This document shows, piece by piece, positions 60,926-64,000 of a stretch of DNA of 64,000 bases (its first letter is position 1; every line of letters starts with the position of its first letter). Position numbers and translations under genes: made by a program. The stretch lies in NCBI RefSeq assembly GCF_033705735.1, contig NZ_CP131130.1, positions 2,864,001-2,928,000 on the forward strand, read 5' to 3'. The notes under the pieces were generated by a model, which was not told the DNA's origin, did no database searches, and saw only the letters and a program-made list of their open reading frames with translations. Source of the DNA: Shinella zoogloeoides. Lineage in GTDB: Bacteria > Pseudomonadota > Alphaproteobacteria > Rhizobiales > Rhizobiaceae.

Positions 60926-61092
60926 TTTCCGTTCCCCCCAAGACTACTTAACGCTGAACCCGATCTACAAAACTCAGAAGCTTCCTTCGCCGCGTGCGAA
61001 CCCCAACGCGATTCAGAACTCTCGGTCAAAGGCTCGAATCTCATCCTCGAAGGAAGAGTGAGCGTGCCCCTCCAAGAGACATAGCCTCAAAC

Positions 61093-61392
61093 CTATGTTC
61101 GATTAAGAGGGAGAATGCGCGGTGCTTCCGGAGAAGCGGTCGTCGAACGTCGGCAGCTTTCCGCCCAGGCATCAAGGTCGCCGACCGCGTACCGGACGTA
61201 GCGTCCGAACTTGTAGAATGCCGGCCCCGTATCGAGAGATCGGTAGCATTCGAGCGTATGGGCATCGAGCGCCAGATATCTTGCCGCTGCGTCTGTATCG
61301 ACAAAGCGGACGGGGCCAGCATCTTCCACGTAGACCGCGCGCGCGAGGAGGTCTGCGGACGGCCATTTTGCTCGGTTGTTAGGTCGCGACAT
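61093..61392 (-). CDS. AlpA-like HTH_17 protein, copy 2, next to the integrase
   Basis: 99 aa. Paralogue of 49874-50176 (VRFVDTDAAARYLALDAHTL, ECYRSLDTGPAFYKFGRYVR, then YAVGDLDAWA). It is downstream of the integrase gene on the same strand, 51 bp away, so it may be the dedicated excisionase or regulator of this integrase. Confidence 0.85.
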   Translation of the reverse strand: MSRPNNRAKWPSADLLARAVYVEDAGPVRFVDTDAAARYLALDAHTLECYRSLDTGPAFYKFGRYVRYAVGDLDAWAESCRRSTTASPEAPRILPLNRT

Positions 61393-61443
61393 GACGCACC
61401 TCCGTTCGTGCTTCGGCAGGGATCGATGTGAAACGGGGCGCGC

Positions 61444-62847
61444 TCATCGCGTTGCCTCCCTGTTTTCATCATGTCGGGCGCCGGGCGGGGTGGCGCGATT
61501 GGCCCCGTTGCGATGGCGGAATGGCCGATAGTTTCCGACCTTGGTGCGCGACGAATACTTGCCGTCTTCCAGGCCGGGAGGCGGCGACGCGGGCTCGGCA
61601 ACGTCCGCTGTTTCCAGCGCGGCGCCGACCTCGATCTCGACCTCTGTCGACGGTTCCTCAGCGACCGGGGCTTCGGCGCCGACGACGATGCGCCTGCGCG
61701 CGGCGACCGCATCCGCAGCCATGCGCACCGGGTCTTCCTCGTTGTGAACGTAGCGCATGAACATGGTGACGGTCTTATGCGCCGTGAGCGCCATACCGAC
61801 CTTCAATGGCACGCCCGAGTTCGCGATATCGGTTGCGGCGCGATGGCGGATGCCGTGCGTACCGACATGGGGGACGCCCGCTCGGGCAAGGATGCGCCGC
61901 CATCCGTGTTGATAGGTATTGTCCGTCATCGGCTTCGAGGGATCGAAGATCGACGGGCACACATAGGGCGACGTCTCGAAGCGCGGAGCCTTGCTGAGCA
62001 GCCGGTGAGCCTCGTCGCTGAGAGGCTTCGTCATTCCTCCCGTCTTGCTGTCAGGCCAGGTCACGCGCCGGCGTTCGAGGTCGATCCAGGCCCATTCGAG
62101 CGTAAGCACCTCGGACTTGCGCGCCGCCAGCTCGAACTGGAGCCGGATGGCGAGGGTGATGAAGGGATGCTCCAGGCCCTCCCGGTCCGAGCGGTCGAGA
62201 TAGGCGAAGAGCTTGCGCATCTCCTCGTCGGTGATGAACCGGGTCGATCCGTTCTCCGCGAATTTCTGGACGTGCCTGCACGGATTGGAGCCGTCTGGCC
62301 GATATCCCCACAGTTCGGCGAGGTTGAACATCTTCCGAAGGGCAGCGAGCGTTCGATTGGCGTTCACCGGCCGGTCGGCCATGCCGGTCATCAATTCCGA
62401 GATGTGGGCGCGGGTGACTTCATGAGCCTTGTAGCGGCCCAGGCGCGGAAGGATGTGGTTCTTGATGTTCAGTTCGTTCGTCGCGACGGTGGAGGGCTTG
62501 TTGTGAAGCTTCGAGTGCTCCTCGATGAACTTGGTGCACAGCTCCTTCATGGTCGGTGCTGCGCGCGCGGCTGTCTTCTCCGCGCACGGGTCGCGTCCAT
62601 AACGAACCTCCGCGAGCCAGTCCTGTGCCAGGTTGCGGGCCTGATCGACGGTGAGTTCTCCGAATCGACCTAGCGCGGGCTTCCGGCGGACGCCGGAATT
62701 GGTCACGTAGGCGAGCATGAAGATCTTGCCGCCGAACGGTGTGACTTTCAGCATGAAGCCCGGTACGATCGTATCGCGGAGTTCGTATTCGCGCTCCTTC
62801 GGGCGCGCGGCGTCCACAGCCGTCTTGGTGAGTTTGATTTTGGCCAT
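61444..62847 (-). CDS. int: P4-type tyrosine integrase of the ICE
   Basis: 467 aa. The N-terminal DUF4102 arm-binding domain (KIKLTKTAVDAARP...VPGFMLKVTPFGGKIFML) is followed by a SAM-like core-binding domain and the catalytic domain with Arg (AARKSEV), His-X-X-Arg (HGIRHR), His (ALTAHK) and Tyr (MFMRYVH). About 80 residues after the Tyr form an unusual acidic/basic tail. It catalyses insertion into the tRNA-Leu-like site 187 bp beyond its start codon. Confidence 0.96.
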   Translation of the reverse strand: MAKIKLTKTAVDAARPKEREYELRDTIVPGFMLKVTPFGGKIFMLAYVTNSGVRRKPALGRFGELTVDQARNLAQDWLAEVRYGRDPCAEKTAARAAPTMKELCTKFIEEHSKLHNKPSTVATNELNIKNHILPRLGRYKAHEVTRAHISELMTGMADRPVNANRTLAALRKMFNLAELWGYRPDGSNPCRHVQKFAENGSTRFITDEEMRKLFAYLDRSDREGLEHPFITLAIRLQFELAARKSEVLTLEWAWIDLERRRVTWPDSKTGGMTKPLSDEAHRLLSKAPRFETSPYVCPSIFDPSKPMTDNTYQHGWRRILARAGVPHVGTHGIRHRAATDIANSGVPLKVGMALTAHKTVTMFMRYVHNEEDPVRMAADAVAARRRIVVGAEAPVAEEPSTEVEIEVGAALETADVAEPASPPPGLEDGKYSSRTKVGNYRPFRHRNGANRATPPGARHDENREATR

Positions 62848-63033
62848 CAGAGGTCTCCAAACACGTTAGTCGTAGGAGTCGCGCGAGGGTGTCTAGGAGC
62901 ACGATTCCCGGCTATTGCCGGCAAGTATGGAGAAGTTTGAAGCCTACGATGGTCAAGCTAAATCATTGATCGTAGTAGGTTTTCGCGCTTTTACTTGCAA
63001 TCGGCGGTGTTTAGAATATCGTCCTTTGGGCCG

Positions 63034-63086
63034 CTCAAAATCGAGTTCCGAAAGGAGTGCTGGTTCGATTCCGGCATGGGGCACCA
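63034..63086 (+). other. attR: 3' half of a tRNA-Leu(CAA)-like gene
   Basis: From the anticodon loop ctcaaaa (63034-63040) the sequence has a variable arm (63046-63058, TCC-gaaa-GGA), T-arm gctgg-ttcgatt-ccggc (63059-63075), acceptor strand atggggc (63076-63082), A and CCA (63084-63086). No matching 5' half lies upstream: the stem partner of tcgag and a GCCCCAT start are both missing. This is what remains at the far ICE end after insertion with crossover near the anticodon loop. Confidence 0.7.
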
Positions 63087-63161
63087 TATTTCTTAGAAAA
63101 GCGCAATAATTTCAAGAAGATAGCACTCTGACTGAGGGCGCCATCCCCTTTTTATCCCCCA

Positions 63162-63728
63162 TTGACAATGTGCTACCTGCGCACTTTCTCGAAGCCGCGC
63201 ACTTCCCTACAAGGGAGTGACGAACCATCGAGCAACCCGCGTCGACTCACCGTATTTCCAATATCCATTCTGGAATACGGACATGAATCAAACGCTTTAG
63301 CAGGTAGCAACTTGTCCGATCAGAAGCCTATTACATCTGTCCGAGTTCAACTGAAAAAACCAAAATCAGAGAAGGCCCTTCGCGCTGAACGTGTCCGGGA
63401 GTGGGAGCTCCGCGAGGGCCGATCCTTTGAAGACACCGTTGCTCACATGATCGCCATTACTCTGGCGTGTTTTGGGGAAAACCCTAAGCATTTTTCTCGT
63501 GAGATCGAACGAGCACAAAGAAATTTTGAGTTTTTCTTAAACCAAATTCAAATGGGCATGAGCGACAGCCTGCATGAATGTATAGATCGAGAACTTGGAT
63601 ATTCAGATTCAATACGAAAAGTTGATGCCGAAGAATGGAAAGAATACTATAATATTCTTATGAAAATAGATAAATTGCTTGGTAGAATTCCAAAAAAAGA
63701 AACTAGCAATTATCTCCAATCATCTTGA
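63162..63728 (+). CDS. Hypothetical host protein
   Basis: 188 aa with lower GC than the ICE. The C-terminal about 110 residues are soluble and helical (EWELREGRSFEDTVAHMIAI, RNFEFFLNQIQMGMSDSLHE). The N-terminus looks less natural, so the start may be further in. No family recognised. A run of seven A (63692-63698) near its end would join it to another open frame that continues to 64000. Confidence 0.4.
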   Translation: MTMCYLRTFSKPRTSLQGSDEPSSNPRRLTVFPISILEYGHESNALAGSNLSDQKPITSVRVQLKKPKSEKALRAERVREWELREGRSFEDTVAHMIAITLACFGENPKHFSREIERAQRNFEFFLNQIQMGMSDSLHECIDRELGYSDSIRKVDAEEWKEYYNILMKIDKLLGRIPKKETSNYLQSS

Positions 63729-64000
63729 GAATTACGGCTATGCCAATCTCACAAAGATCGTTCGCCCATCGATCAGAAGAAGTAGAATAACGTCACTAAA
63801 CTGGAAGAGGCGTTATGAACTGCGCGGAAGCAAACGAACGCCAGTATCCACATTGGCATTGGCACTATTCGACAATTTAGAATGGCGACTGAATTGTAAT
63901 CTTGCACGCTCTTTTGCTATAGCGCCATCGAAGGAGGAGCTTAAGCGCCATCCGGAGCGCAAATCCGTCCACGATTTTGTCGGCCTCGGCGCAAAACTTA
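63699..64000 (+). other. Open frame to the window end, possible partial gene or frameshifted continuation
   Basis: The frame one base ahead of the upstream gene is open from before the A7 run to base 64000, with natural-looking composition (SLNWKRRYELRGSKRTPVST, then ARSFAIAPSKEELKRHPERK). It could be the 3' part of the same host gene if A7 carries an indel, or a gene running out of the window. Confidence 0.3.

Noticed and set aside
61471..62673. 400-codon plus-strand open frame
   Set aside because: Antisense shadow of the integrase gene.
63034..63086. Complete tRNA gene
   Set aside because: Only the 3' half is present; no acceptor 5' strand, D-arm or 5' anticodon stem can be found upstream.
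1..64000. CRISPR arrays
   Set aside because: No regularly spaced short repeats with unique spacers were seen; the only short direct repeats are the three iteron-like units inside repA.

Overview
The window looks like alphaproteobacterial DNA, most likely Hyphomicrobiales or a relative. The evidence is high GC and a tra/trb backbone of the kind carried by Mesorhizobium-type symbiosis ICEs and by related plasmids and ICEs of sphingomonads, Bosea and Methylobacterium. Almost all of it (1 to about 63086) is the right-hand part of an integrative and conjugative element (ICE). The right end is visible: a P4-type tyrosine integrase (61444-62847, minus) lies next to a displaced 3' half of a tRNA-Leu(CAA)-like gene (63034-63086), read here as attR. 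The left end, with the intact tRNA, is outside the window. Bases after 63086 look like host DNA and are more AT-rich.

Layout. (1) 1-1417: metal-efflux cargo (CDF exporter, ArsR/SmtB repressor, palindromic operator). (2) 1569-12155: LysR regulator, then an MPF_T mating-pair operon on the minus strand (trbB-C-D-E-J-K-L-F-G-I and a DUF2274 gene). (3) 12407-21878: DNA processing and maintenance: CopG, TraG/VirD4 coupling protein, VirD2/DUF3363 relaxase with an inverted repeat (candidate oriT) just upstream, lytic transglycosylase, DUF736, TraF-type peptidase, DUF2840, RHH protein, DNA methylase, ParA and RepA. RepA carries internal iteron-like repeats. (4) 21891-23904: a control module resembling the symbiosis-ICE excision switch: excisionase-like HTH, a DUF6499/DUF2285 activator split by a +1 frameshift at CCC-C, a stand-alone DUF2285 protein and an XRE regulator with a palindrome. 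(5) 24059-43252: the conserved but poorly characterised ICE maintenance region: SSB, Toprim protein, a very large strawberry-notch helicase, ParB-like protein, ArdB-like and ArdC antirestriction proteins, SRAP and many small genes. Several genes here share structured 5' leaders.

(6) 43423-61392 is an accessory defence island with visibly lower and more variable GC. It holds a HEPN/zinc-ribbon gene pair, an HNH-ATPase fusion, an ABC-3C system (HNH + middle component + ABC ATPase) placed behind a HigBA-like toxin-antitoxin pair, an AbiE pair co-transcribed with an AbiJ-like protein and a PD-(D/E)XK-type nuclease, and a compact eight-gene minus-strand operon (54266-60925). This last operon is the best candidate for an undescribed system. 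It combines a SLATT membrane protein, two stand-alone TIR-like proteins, a QueC-like enzyme, an OGG-like DNA glycosylase, a TIR-TGT fusion, a PfkB kinase fused to a Rossmann-like domain, and a deoxyribosyltransferase-like protein. The QueC/TGT/OGG set is known from type IV CBASS, but no CD-NTase is present. A TIR protein beginning Met-Gly-Gly-Gly sits directly after the QueC-like gene, which suggests that a nucleobase is attached to the TIR protein rather than to a cyclase.

Functions are assigned by reading the translated sequences and recognising families. No database search was possible.
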